DNA of 64,000 nucleotides from Lasioglossum baleicum. Lineage: Eukaryota; Arthropoda; Insecta; Hymenoptera; Halictidae. A program made the translations under genes and the position numbers. Below are positions 52,501-61,124 of this stretch, piece after piece; positions within the stretch are counted from its first letter, which is position 1; each line of letters opens with the position of its first letter. Below the pieces are notes generated by a model. It saw only the letters and a program-made list of their open reading frames with translations, was not told the origin of the DNA and did no database searches. The DNA lies in contig NC_134937.1 of assembly GCF_051020765.1 (NCBI RefSeq), positions 16,546,947 to 16,610,946 on the forward strand, written 5' to 3'.

Positions 52501-54609
52501 ATGAGCGGCTTAGTTTTGCTGGCTGCGAGAACCTTTACGAAGTGTTGCGAAAGACGCAGGAAGAAACATGTAAATATGTAATTGTTAAGAGACGATATTA
52601 GTGCAAATAAACCTGGAAGTACTATTAAATATAATGGTACCATATATTTTAACTGTTTGTTCGATTAGATATGCTATATTTCACACGGTCGAATGATCAA
52701 ATTGTTAAACACACACTTCCCTTTCTGTCCGCAGGTATTTGCCGAAGCAAGCATAATGTTTAGTGTTGGTGGCCGGTATTTTACCGGCGATCCAACCGTG
52801 TACTCATATGTGGAGGACCGGATCTTCGAGCACTCGAGGAACATCTCGATCAAGCTCCACAATCGAATTGGCAAGTTCGTCAAGTTGAGGTTAAGCTTCG
52901 CCTCCCGGTGGATCATGATCAGTGAGATCACCTTCGATTCCGGTGAGTATATTTTACAAACACATTAATGAATAGATTGCTGCAGTTTGCGAATAAATAA
53001 ATATTTGCCATATCGAAAATATGAATAATTTTTGCCAAGTGTTTCTATGCACCGCGCGTTTCGTCTCGCCGTAACTAAGAGATCGATTTATATTTATCCA
53101 AGAAAATAGTAACCTATGACAATTTTACTGCTTTCCAACGAGAACGTAAAGCGAATTTTGAAGATAGATTGAAAACGGTTGCCCGGCTATTGCCGTAAGG
53201 GTTAAAACGAGCGATTTACGTAAAAATGCTTGAAAAACGACGGAGCTCGGAGCACAATGCCGTACAGGCTCAGCAGAAATTGCGAGTACGTTACGAGATC
53301 AGTGAGGAGTGGTCGATTTGCTATTTCCAGACGTCGCTCACGGCAACTTCACCCCTGAAGCACCGCCCACGACCGAGGCACCCAGATTGCGGGATCGGAT
53401 CTCAGCGCGTGACAATCCTCTCCAAGCCGAAGTGCCAGTCGTAAAGCAGGACGATCCTACTTACATGGCGGTGATCATCGGCGTTTTAACCGCGGTGATC
53501 CTCCTGCTGGCTGTTGCGATCTTCTTGATCGTCTCGCGGCACAGGCAAAGAAAGAACTTCGCCAGTCCGCTCGGCGCGAAGAGCGCGATACCCTCGGGCA
53601 ATCATCAACACCTGTCTCCGGAGTCCGCGTACGGCACCACGGAGAAGGATCCCTCGTTGATGACCTACAGAGTCGAGGAGCTCGATGACCGATACACCGG
53701 AACCAAACTGACGACCTTACCCCGCGATCTGAACGATCGTCTGCTGGGAGACGTCAGGCTCGACGAGTACCAGGAACCTTTCCACGAGAACAAGTATAGG
53801 GAACCGCCGCACGCAGCTTACTATGGATACAGTACTGTTGTTCTAGACAACAAGGACCTCCATGATAGCGTTGAACAGTCTGGTGAGTACCAATCATTCT
53901 ACCAACCTTTTATCTCCCCTGGGTCTTGCGATTTGGCCCTTTCAACCGAGTGACTATTTCATTATGAAAGACAAATCAAATTTTCCCATCCCTGGTTGAA
54001 AGGTTAACAAACCTTTCTAATTGTTCGACTGGCTCGAAAGTATAGTTAAAGAAGATCTGATTTTGTTTACAGATGCCACTTACGATTACGCAGTACCAAT
54101 GCCCGTGCCTAGTGTAAGCAGTGACCAGGATAGCGTATTCTCGAAGTCTTCATCAAGGGGCAGCGCGAAGGTGAGTGTTTATTAACCTGATTTCATCATG
54201 TTTTAAATATTTTTTCAATAATTTCAATGTATTGAATGTTTCTCCCATGTCTTGCAATTAACTCGGACAATTTTTACCCTGCATAAAAATCCTACTTCGT
54301 TCTTTTCCATAAAAATTGTAAAACTGGTTTAATCAGATTTTATCGAAGCCGTAGCGTTAGCAGGGTATCCTGAAAAATACAACACGCAATTCCAGAGACA
54401 GAAAGTAACACGTTTCATTTCCTCTTCTGTTGTTCCGGCAGGCGTGCTTGCAGAGCTTTTTCCCTCCGCCCCCGCCGCCGATGAGCGCGCCGCCCCCTCG
54501 AGGTTCCAGCAATCTGACGTACTCGAACCCGCCGAGCCCGGAGCCAATTTCCGAGCGCGAGCGCAGGGGAAGCAAGCGCCGCGAACACTCGTTGCACAGA
54601 TATGCGTAA
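12150..54609 (+). CDS. Ddr: Discoidin domain receptor, kinase-less 631-residue form (joined CDS of 8 exons)
   Basis: Join: 12150-12225, 26941-27046, 35699-35930, 46995-47450, 52735-52942, 53331-53882, 54073-54170, 54442-54609. All seven introns are GT-AG and the 1893 coding bases keep one open frame. The protein has a signal peptide (about 1-22), a DS domain (C28-C184, with PLGMESG at 31-37, ITASS, IDLHT and CMRVELYGC), a DS-like domain (about 190-359, GLGQLTDG at 222-229, ending SEITF), a stalk, a transmembrane helix (about 405-427) and a tail to A631. The family consists of collagen-binding receptors that normally end in a tyrosine kinase. None is encoded here, so signalling, if any, would run through the tail: YQEP (Y506), YREP (Y515), YAVP (Y549), YSNP (Y603) and P584-P589. 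DDR family membership is near certain. Which insect DDR paralogue this is (Ddr or the second fly gene, smoke alarm) I cannot decide. A longer isoform with exons beyond the window is not excluded. Confidence 0.93.
12910..12927. repeat. CT dinucleotide microsatellite
   Basis: About nine CT units in intron 1. Confidence 0.85.
15363..16057. mobile_element. 695-bp hAT-type non-autonomous element with internal tandem repeats
   Basis: It starts CAGAGTTGGGC and ends GCCCAACTCTG, perfect 11-base terminal inverted repeats of the style seen in hAT elements. The flanking 8-mers TTAGATGG (15355-15362) and TCAGATGG (16058-16065) match at 7 of 8 bases, fitting the 8-bp hAT duplication. The interior is made of TTAATCG-rich repeats and has no transposase. 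Confidence 0.85.
15451..15660. repeat. 71-bp tandem repeat inside the hAT-type element (3 units)
   Basis: Units begin at 15451, 15522 and 15593 with GAT(C/T)CAATCGATTGATGAA, followed by TTAAT(C/T)GTCA(G/A)TCGTTGATTA. The period is exactly 71 between starts. Shorter repeats built on GTATTTAATC follow at about 15870-15960. Confidence 0.85.
23304..23504. mobile_element. hAT-type miniature element, copy A
   Basis: It begins TAGACTGCGGATCTTTATGC and ends CAGCAGTCTA, 201 bp. Flanks GTTATTAT and GTTATTGT match 7 of 8. A second, better-preserved right-end copy (ATAAAATCCGCAGTTTA) lies at about 23585-23601, so the locus may hold two overlapping insertions. Confidence 0.7.
26941..27046 (+). CDS. Ddr: Ddr coding exon 2: N-terminal part of the DS domain
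   Basis: The acceptor is TTTGTTTGCAG (to 26940) and the donor is GTGAGT at 27047. Residues 26-61 contain C28, PLGMESGVIPD and ITASSS, the signature opening of DDR discoidin domains. C28 is the partner expected for C184. At the position of the collagen-contacting Trp52 of vertebrate DDR2 there is Phe50. The exon ends in phase 2 (CG), completed to Arg61 by the next exon. Confidence 0.95.
27705..27920. repeat. Dispersed repeat, copy 1
   Basis: Shares ordered blocks with 44153-44375: TTTACCTACC, AATA(A/G)TTGTGCTGTA, AAAAGAA, GGGTGACT, GTTG(C/T)T...GCTGTT, AAGGT and AAAAAGT. The two copies lie in different introns of the same gene, in the same orientation. The family is not identified. Confidence 0.65.
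28798..28880. repeat. Inverted repeat around CGCACGCACT / AGTGCGTGCG
   Basis: CGCACGCACT (28808-28817) is a perfect inverse complement of AGTGCGTGCG (28861-28870). The pairing extends outward with mismatches to about 20 bases per arm, and an ATTGG/CCAAT pair lies inside. It may be a hairpin or a remnant of a small element. Confidence 0.6.
31406..31428. repeat. CT dinucleotide microsatellite
   Basis: About 11 TC units in intron 2, preceded by an imperfect CT-rich stretch from about 31375. Confidence 0.9.
32743..33295. mobile_element. Inverted-repeat element, about 553 bp (pogo/mariner type, degenerate)
   Basis: The left end CAGTCAAACCTGTTTTTG is mirrored by the right end (inverse complement CAGTCACACCTGTTTTTC). 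The right flank is TA and the left is TT, so one side of a TA duplication may have mutated. Motifs such as TTTTATGCGGT recur inside. No transposase frame is present. Confidence 0.6.
34756..35018. mobile_element. Probable short inverted-repeat element ending ACAGGGTGT
   Basis: ACAGGGTGTCTCGGAACGGG at the left is matched, with mismatches and a gap, by ACAGGGTGTTTTAGGATGGT read from the right end on the other strand. Both are followed by GGTAC-like sequence. Elements with ends of this kind are common in insect genomes. No clear target duplication. Confidence 0.55.
35699..35930 (+). CDS. Ddr: Ddr coding exon 3: middle of the DS domain
   Basis: The acceptor is TTTACCCTTACAG (to 35698) and the donor is GTGAGT at 35931. 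The exon encodes GRL, GGAWCP (C72), EWLEIDLHTVH, GTQGRFGNG (R103) and VEYSEAYMLEYWR (E111). The IDLHT and GTQGR blocks are the most conserved parts of DDR discoidin domains. C72 should pair with C176. R103 and E111 match the Arg105-Glu113 salt bridge described for DDR2. The exon ends at a codon boundary after Glu138. Confidence 0.97.
38941..39082. mobile_element. hAT-type miniature element, copy B (short)
   Basis: Starts TAGACCGCGGAT and ends TCTGCGGTCTA, 142 bp, shorter than the other copies because the interior is deleted. Flanking 8-mers TTAATTAT (38933-38940) and TTAATTGT (39083-39090) match at 7 of 8. Confidence 0.75.
39781..39802. repeat. GA dinucleotide microsatellite
   Basis: Eleven AG units inside a longer purine-rich stretch (about 39745-39905) in intron 3. 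Confidence 0.9.
40516..40553. repeat. CA dinucleotide microsatellite
   Basis: An uninterrupted run of about 19 CA units in intron 3. Confidence 0.95.
42212..42340. mobile_element. Degenerate relative of the miniature element family
   Basis: GGGGATCTGTATGCAAAATA resembles the GCGGATCTTTATGCAAAATA end of copies A and C, and an internal CTTAATAATCTTAATAG block is shared with copy C. The right end (AATCCAGACG) is weak and no target duplication could be read. Confidence 0.4.
44153..44375. repeat. Dispersed repeat, copy 2
   Basis: Diverged second copy of the repeat at 27705-27920, with the same order of conserved blocks, including TTTACCTACC at the left and GAGGGTGACTTGTTAGTT in the middle. No terminal inverted repeat was recognised. 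Confidence 0.65.
46995..47450 (+). CDS. Ddr: Ddr coding exon 4: end of DS domain and most of DS-like domain
   Basis: The acceptor is TCTGTTGCAG (to 46994) and the donor is GTCAGT at 47451. The exon is 152 codons, phase 0 at both ends. It encodes LEPP, VRFLPYSYH, CMRVELYGC (C176, C184) closing the DS domain, then the DS-like domain with YSMPQG, TYDG, GLGQLTDGKIG, GWVGWRN and VHIYCNN (C281). GLGQLTDG corresponds to the GGLGQLADG block of vertebrate DDRs. N254-D-T is a possible N-glycosylation site. Confidence 0.98.
47479..47679. mobile_element. hAT-type miniature element, copy C
   Basis: A 201-bp element from TAGACAACGGATC to GATCCGCAGTCTA-type ends, with a perfect 8-bp duplication ATAATCAC on both sides (47471-47478, 47680-47687). 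It sits 28 bases downstream of the exon 4 donor without disturbing the GTCAGT site. Confidence 0.85.
49768..49791. repeat. GA dinucleotide microsatellite
   Basis: About 12 GA units in intron 4. Confidence 0.9.
50165..51310. repeat. Diverged direct duplication, two copies about 1 kb apart
   Basis: Copy 1 (50165-50272) and copy 2 (51195-51310) share TTTTCCGG, GAAT(T/C)TCTAT(A/G)TAATGG, GGCCTCG, CGGTATCAAGATTTATTT and CCTCATTACCC in the same order and orientation. Copy 2 has about 13 extra bases between GGCCTCG and CGGTATC. Function unknown. Confidence 0.7.
51440..51503. repeat. GGAA tetranucleotide microsatellite
   Basis: About 16 AAGG units with one interrupting C (AGGCAGG) near 51470. The two even-length arms suggest a recent expansion. 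Confidence 0.95.
52735..52942 (+). CDS. Ddr: Ddr coding exon 5: C-terminal part of DS-like domain
   Basis: The acceptor is CTGTCCGCAG (to 52734) and the donor is GTGAGT at 52943. Residues 291-359 end with RWIMISEITFDS, matching the WMMFSEITFQS end of vertebrate DS-like domains. N326-I-S is a possible glycosylation site. The two positions holding the disulfide cysteines of the vertebrate DS-like domain are I297 and L341 here. The exon leaves phase 1, and its final G joins AC to make Asp360. Confidence 0.95.
52943..53330 (+). other. Ddr intron 5 (388 bp, phase 1)
   Basis: Short intron between the DS-like and stalk/transmembrane exons, GTGAGT to GCTATTTCCAG. Nothing else is visible in it. Confidence 0.85.
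53331..53882 (+). CDS. Ddr: Ddr coding exon 6: stalk, transmembrane helix, first half of tail
   Basis: The acceptor is GCTATTTCCAG (to 53330) and the donor is GTGAGT at 53883. The exon encodes a stalk rich in Pro/Thr (NFTPEAPPTTEAP, with N365-F-T glycosylatable), a hydrophobic helix (about 405-427, MAVIIGVLTAVILLLAVAIF) and a basic stop-transfer stretch (SRHRQRKN). The tail carries YQEP (Y506) and YREP (Y515), similar to the juxtamembrane phospho-tyrosine motifs of DDRs. If the following intron is retained the frame runs 23 codons further to a stop at 53951-53953. Confidence 0.96.
54073..54170 (+). CDS. Ddr: Ddr coding exon 7: cytoplasmic tail with YAVP motif
   Basis: The acceptor is TTTGTTTACAG (to 54072) and the donor is GTGAGT at 54171. 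The exon enters in phase 1 and leaves in phase 0. Residues 544-576 read DATYDYAVPMPVPSVSS and then a Ser-rich stretch. Y547 and Y549 are candidate phosphorylation sites; YAVP is a YxxP SH2-ligand type motif. The exon is short but has clean splice sites and keeps frame on both sides. Confidence 0.88.
54442..54609 (+). CDS. Ddr: Ddr coding exon 8: proline-rich C-terminus and stop
   Basis: The acceptor is GTTGTTCCGGCAG (to 54441). The frame gives ACLQSFF, six prolines (P584-P589), MSAPPPRG, TYSNPPSPEP (Y603) and a very basic end SERERRGSKRREHSLHRYA, with TAA at 54607-54609. A strong donor-like sequence GC|GTAAGA overlaps the stop (cut after 54605). Splicing there would remove the stop and could join a longer C-terminus, but no matching downstream exon was recognised in the window. 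Terminal exon use is the simpler reading. Confidence 0.78.
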   Translation, partial: ACLQSFFPPPPPPMSAPPPRGSSNLTYSNPPSPEPISERERRGSKRREHSLHRYA

Positions 54610-55800
54610 GAAGCCCTGCACCCTGCGGAATGCATGCGGCACGCCGCTGGATCAAAGGTACGATGCAGTTTCGTACACTCGAAGTAGAGAGGTCACGCGG
54701 TAGATCCCCAACCCTTCAGCATCCACGAACCCTTCGCGAGTCATCTTCGCGTTCTAATCGACTCTACATCGCGTCACAATCTCTCGCTAACCGAAACGCG
54801 ATCTGTAAATAATATAATCTAAATTATCCACGCAACGATCGATCCTTTGGTCGCTTTTCGACCAACGATCGTCTCTGCGTGATGGAGAAGGCATCAACGT
54901 GGATGCTGAAGGACTAGCGAGAAAAACAGAAAACAAGAGAACCGGAGGAGAAAAAAGACAGGTATATATCTCGAATCGACTGCACCAATCCGGAATAAAT
55001 AGAGACAAGTACGCTCCGCGATCGGAACGCGTCGTTCTCTGCGTTCAAACTTTGAAGCACCCAATTAGATCGTATAGCGAATCGATATATTCGATGCAGT
55101 CGATCCCATCGACATCTTTCTCGACGAACACTGCCATCGGCGCACTTTCCGAAGCGTAGCATATAATACTAGCGGGTGTACCTCGAGTAACGTGCTCTAG
55201 AGGACTTAACCTACTTCCAACGGGTAGGAGGACGCGTAAACCGGAGTTGTAACTACAATTGGCATATCAGTTTAACGACGGCGCGCGATAGCGCTGTCTC
55301 GACTCTTCTGGAAACTCCGATACGTTCGGAACAACCGCGATCCTCGAGCATCGATGCTCCGACCGACCATCTTATCTCCGCGATTACTATTTTCTGCCAG
55401 TTTTACCGAGTACAGGGTGTGCATGACCACGAACCAAAAATATTTCCCGCGAATCGCCCGTGCGAAACAATCCATCGGTTTTTTACACGTAAGGGTCGGC
55501 GGAGCTTCGGCTCGACGGGTCGAGCGTGTACAATATTGATCGACAAACGCGTTTCACTCGTTGAGTTATAAAATTCAATTGTATCAGGTTTACGTCATTG
55601 CTTTTCCACTCGATTTCGTGTCGCTCTTTCATTACGGAATCGAGAGGCGCAAGGTGGTGTCGCAAATGAATATTAATTCAGTGGAGCTATCTGGTGATTT
55701 AAGATTTCGCTTGTGCTACAGCAGGTCTGTCCAATTCGCGGCGTGCGAGGCACGCTTGGCCCGTTCTCCCACTTCTTCATTCCGCTCAGGCGGAAGGTGA

Positions 55801-55851
55801 CGTTCCCCCACTATTTATTACGACGGTCGTACCGTCAGAAGTGGGGGAACG
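55801..55851 (+). other. Strong two-part hairpin in the 3' region
   Basis: CGTTCCCCCACT (55801-55812) and AGTGGGGGAACG (55840-55851) are perfect 12-base inverse complements. Inside the loop GACGGT-CGT-ACCGTC forms a second six-base stem. On the + strand RNA this gives a stable stem with a nested apical hairpin. A cis-acting RNA element in the 3'UTR is possible. The function is unknown. Confidence 0.6.
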
Positions 55852-57428
55852 CGACGAAGAAGAATTTGGACTCTCCTACAGTATACTTTCTTGATTCCCT
55901 TCACAATTGTCAATGGTTTTATTAAGTAACAATGATTTCTATACCTTGCGTATGCTTCTCAATGAGGTAAAATACAAAATGAAGTGGAGCTTCGTTGAAT
56001 CCAACAATTCACTGGCCCTCGTCGATTTTGGCCGTTCTTAGGAACACGAAGGAGATCTAATTGTTCATGGGAGGCTGTAGCTTTTTTACATTATACAAAG
56101 CGAACGACGTAGAGAGATTCGGCTCGACCTAGAAACCTTCTGCAGCCTTTCACGAAGACAGAACTTGCCATGGCAAAATCTCCTTCTTGTTTCGAAATTG
56201 TTGTTAACAATTGATCGAGAATTGTCCTATTATCGCACAAAAAAGTGTATGTCGAAGCTTTTTCTACATTTGACCAGTTTACCTCGTCGGGACTACCGAA
56301 TGCTAATAAAGCGAGCACCCTGTACATCTTCCGCAGACTTCTCCCCCCGAGACACGCGGAAAAAAAAGTTATTTCAACTCTCTCTTAAATTCCAAGCGAC
56401 GGGTGAGTTACAGGCTTCTGCGGCCCCACCCAGCCTAAAAAAAGAGTCATATTTTTCGTTGATATCGTACACGCACACAGGGCTCGCGTGCTCCGAACGT
56501 TTTTCCGCTCACTGCCACAATTCTTTCCACGGCGCGTAACCACGCGCGCGCCAAGCGCGTTCTCCTATCGCGATTCCGCGCGCGGAACAAATCCGCGATA
56601 ACGGAGCCGCGCGAACCGAACGGATTTCCAGAAGACGTCCGCGGATTTAATGGTTTCGTCTGTTCGGCGCGTATGTGCTACCGGATCGAGCTCGCTATCG
56701 ATCCGTATTCCAAAGCGGAATGCTTCAAATCGTTTCTCTTTTATATCAAACATGGAGAACTACGTACACCTGGTATGCTTCGAACTGTCTGGAAAATTTT
56801 ACTGATTTTGTCAACTGATTAATACGCTAACACGTTGACTGCCAAGTTGGGTGTGACATATGTGGGTGAAACAATTTTTCGTGTACCTTCAAAAATTAAT
56901 TTTGTTCATAGCACAATTCTTTCGGCAGAGCATTATTAGGATCAGTATCATCTAAAAGAGTTCAGGAAGTAAGTTCATTTTCAATTAAGTTGGCGTTAAG
57001 CATTCAATTTTGATTAAAATTGATTGAATCCCAATTTTTGGTTAGTACCTTAAGTCTACAGGACTTGGTGAGTTTCAAATTTTCTTACAAAAGATCTGGC
57101 ATGGTGTTACACAACAAGTGTAGATTATTTTAAAGAGATATTATAATAAAACGAAGCAAAATTAATTTGACATTACTGTCTTATCATTCATAGTGTTCTA
57201 CACAATTAATGTGCCATAATAATTTGTATTGTGTATTACACTCGAATATATCACTTTATTATGACACGATCCAGATGGAAGATTGAATTTGTTCGTTCAT
57301 GCAAATCTGATTTTTGTTCAACATTTTCCATACTAAAACTTTCAAAATTTATTTTGACGTTCGTTGATATAATAGCAACTGTTTATAAATATTCATACGC
57401 TTTTCGATTTATGTAATATAGTCATTAT

Positions 57429-57626
57429 TAGACTGCGGATTTTATGCATTTATAACAAAAATTGGTACGTACAATTCAAAGCAGTGGACATATTTAAAAA
57501 ATTTAAGAACATCAACGTATTAGTTTCGATTCAATAAAATAATTAAAACGAGGAAGAAATTTTTATGTAACCTCTGTGTCTAATCGACGTAGACATTTTT
57601 TATTTTGCACAAAGATCCGCAGTCTA
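57429..57626. mobile_element. hAT-type miniature element, copy D (best preserved)
   Basis: A 198-bp element with matching ends TAGACTGCGGAT and ATCCGCAGTCTA and a perfect 8-bp duplication GTCATTAT (57421-57428, 57627-57634). The interior is AT-rich with no coding frame. It lies in the proposed 3'UTR. Confidence 0.9.
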
Positions 57627-58995
57627 GTCATTATAGATAATATATTTTGCCAGGTGTATGTAAATTTTTCTATTCGACCGTATCGTTGATTAAAATCAAT
57701 AGCGTAGATCGGTGTCGATCAGCCGGTCGAACGTGATCGACGAAGATCAGAGAACGCTTTAATTTGGAAAGTCGCGAGAAAAAGGGAAAACGCAATGAAA
57801 ATTGGCTGGAAATATAGGGAACGTTGGCGAGCTTCGATGCAGCCTCACACAAGACTGATGTCAAGTAAATAATTGAGTGTCCGGAGTAGCACGACTGTGC
57901 ACACGCGCACATATACTCGACGTATTATTTATTACTGCAGCATATAGCGCCCCGTAACGAATCTTTAATTTATATACGTATACATATACACGCGTATATA
58001 TGCGATATACATATTATACATATACGACGGCGGAGGATGAGAAGAGCGAGAGAAAGAGAACGGTAGAGAGAAGGAGAATGCGGGAGGAGAAACAAAATAT
58101 ATATATACATATAAATAGATATATATACAAGAGAAAGAGCGGTTGGTAATTATGTATTATCGGCAGATTTTAAGCGTATGATATAACGATATATTGTAAT
58201 AAGCCCGACTTTATTTCTCTATCACTTACCGACATCGCCTTCATGCAACGAGGAAAATCGAGATATTAACCGACGTAAGGAATCGACAATACAGGGATGA
58301 GACAAACAATAATTAATACATGTGTACGTAAAGAACGAGCGAGCAGAAGGAATAACGGGGGAGTGAGGTGAATTGCGGAGAAGGGAAAAATCGACCACAT
58401 TGTGATATATTAAGCAAATTAATAGTAATAAAGCGGAGCGGGAGGAACGAATCGGCTCGACGGTGGTTTATAAAGAGGACACGCGTCGGAGTTCACGCGT
58501 GAATCGATGGGAAGACTTTTCGTTGAACCTCCTTCGAACCAGCAATCTATCGACTTCTTTTTTTGCCCGAACCACTGAAGGATACTTCGATCCGGTTTAA
58601 TTTCACCGTTCGAGCGCCGTAAGGTCTTAGCAATTGATCGACCACGATTCATTTTTTGTCGGAAAGTCCTAAGCTTGACGCTTTTCAGTATAGCGCGACG
58701 ATGGCACTCGATCGGTCGAAATCTGTCTTCAGGTATTCTAGCCTGTCCCTGTCGAGTATGAGTTCACGTTTGCCCATTCGCAGCTCGAAGATGTTCGACG
58801 AAGACGTTCCCGGTTTCCGGCGCGGAAAGCACGCGTCGCATCTACAACGATCGGAACTTAACTATGTATATTTAGTGTTTAATAGTCGATATCGTCGCCA
58901 CGTAGAATGTTAAAGTAAACCGTAAGAGTGACTGCTTCGAGTGCTTCGAGTGTAAATATAACCGTTAGGGACCTCGTGACACGTACACGGACACT

Positions 58996-59222
58996 CTATC
59001 TCACACGAACACATACACACACGAACACATACAATACGCAACACACACACATCTGTACACTCCTTTCAAGCGCCTTAAGTTGGGGGGCAAGTAATAACTT
59101 CGTCGCAATAATAATCGTCGTTTCCTTTTTCTATTCTACTTTCGTTTCTCGATACTATTTTCACGAACGCGAGAAGAGAGAAAGAGAGCGCGCGAGAGAG
59201 AAAGAGAGAGAAAGAGAGAATG
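58996..59222. repeat. CA-rich and GA-rich low-complexity tracts
   Basis: Imperfect CACA/ACAT repeats at about 58996-59052 and GA repeats at about 59173-59222, both in the proposed 3'UTR. Confidence 0.8.
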
Positions 59223-61124
59223 GAAGAGAGAGAACATATATCACACGCAAGCGACTATCTTTACGTTAAGGATTCGGCGGCGGACTGATAAGAGAACGGC
59301 TGCTTCGGGGCTCTTCGATATCCTTCGATAGGGTAACGATTTTAATGTGTTTCGATCTCGGACAATGGATTGGACGCTCGAGCTCATTGATTTTGCACGA
59401 TGCTGCTCCGTTCATGCTGTCGGGAATGTCAGCGCTGTCCGACTGAAACTCTTTCAAATCAGATTTGAGACAACGAAGTCCTTACAGAGAATGTAAATAC
59501 TGCCAAAAGTTCAAAGGATAATTGCATTCTTACAGCATTTATTCAGACTTCATACAATTCTCATTGCAATATGTGCTCCAACAGAGAAGTTCCGTAATTT
59601 TTAAATAAGTTTCTGTTTCATGCAACTGGTACAGAACATTTTCGCTTTTCATACACAATTTTCATACACAAATTGATATGATAAAATAATGTGTTCAGAT
59701 TTAAAAATGAATTTTGAATACTTGTTAGCCAGACACCGTCTATTCTTCATAAGGTTTTCGACGGTTATAATGCAGTTTGGCATAGTTTTGGGGGCGCAGG
59801 AGCTAGACCGGCGGTCTGCGAGTCGGAGAATTTCCGTGTGCGACAGCGCTGACGTAAATCTACGAGCGGGCTGTCATTCCGTGGAACAATGGGGGAGTTG
59901 ACAAGGTGTAAAAGTAGGAATCGTGTCTGGCCGTGATTCACTGCCTCCTCAGAATGGTCTCGAGCGGCCAATTGACTTCGATCCGGCTATAGTCGGAGCC
60001 GTTCAGGTTTCGCGCTTCCGATGACAGGCTTTACGCGGTCGTGAACAGAGAAAGCATAGGAGATCCTTATCGCGCGCCGCAATTTTTCACCGAACTTCTG
60101 CAATAACCCCGGCACCGAGCATTAAGTACCTTGAACTTCCTGCACTTCCAGTACCTAGGAAGTTCCCCCCCCCCTGGCAATAATCGTCAATTTATCTTAA
60201 GCGTGCAGAGGCGGTAGGGAGTGACGTTCACGCGCGGACTATACGTTAAGGAAGAATTAAATCAATAACTGGGCCCGCGGTAGAGAGAATCAAGGGGGGT
60301 TAGATTGTAACGAAGAAAAGAAACGGGAGAAGAGAGAGAAAAAAGATAGACAGGAACGGGGCGAAAGAGAATAAGAGGAGAGAGAGAAAGAGAGGATCGT
60401 TAAAGCGATGCTGCTTTCCGACACGGAGAGGTAGATAAAGATGACGGAGGAAGGTACTCTCGTGCCTGCTCACAGCGTACTTCTTAGCGATACTTTATGG
60501 TTCCTTTGTGCATCGAAGCTGCATGCTGCCGACATGTCAATGACAACGCCAAGTGTGCACCGAGATCGTGGCGATATCGCACGGCCGTTCTAAATCGTTG
60601 CTGCAACGCCGCTTATTCCGCGAGTTCCGTTAAAGCTACCTCGTCTAGCGCCGTGATCTCGCCTCCTCTATATACCCACCGAACAAGAAATATCCTCTTG
60701 GTTTTTCTGCCTACTGGCCGTGCCAAATCGCTAGTAACTGACTGATTAAACCGTTCGATCAACGGAGAATCATTCCTCGGAGAAGTCGGTCCCAGAAGTT
60801 CCGAACTTTATCCTTTATTCTTAAATTACATCGTTCCCGTGTTAAGAGAGTCTTCGTGTGCATCAAACGATCGTAACTTTTCATCAGCTGTCCGAACTCT
60901 GCCGAGCGATTTCACGTCTCCGCGATAAATCAGAAGCAGCATTATAGCGCGGAACATCTGTACTTAGAAACTTTCCTAGGTATTTTTCTCTCGACGGGAC
61001 GCTTTCCTGGAGTTTCGAATCGATTCAATATGTTTGTTGAACATATGATTCGTTGCATTCACATTTTATCTAAACACCAAAGAGTCAATTAATATTCTTT
61101 TCTCTTTCCTTGCCCAGTGGTTAG

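Larger units (their letters stand above)
47451..52734 (+). other. Ddr intron 4 (5.3 kb, phase 0)
   Basis: Bounded by GTCAGT and CTGTCCGCAG. It carries a miniature element only 28 bases inside the donor (47479-47679), a duplicated segment (50165-50272 and 51195-51310), GA and GGAA microsatellites and a CGACTA-type repeat (about 52232-52261). No coding sequence was recognised. Confidence 0.8.

Noticed and set aside
53309..53330. Start of the open frame upstream of exon 6 (MVDLLFP...)
   Set aside because: These bases belong to intron 5; the acceptor TTTCCAG at 53330 and the phase match to exon 5 place the exon start at 53331.
54444..54812. 122-codon frame on the + strand overlapping exon 8
   Set aside because: It is a shadow frame, shifted by two bases from the real exon 8 frame that joins in phase with exon 7.
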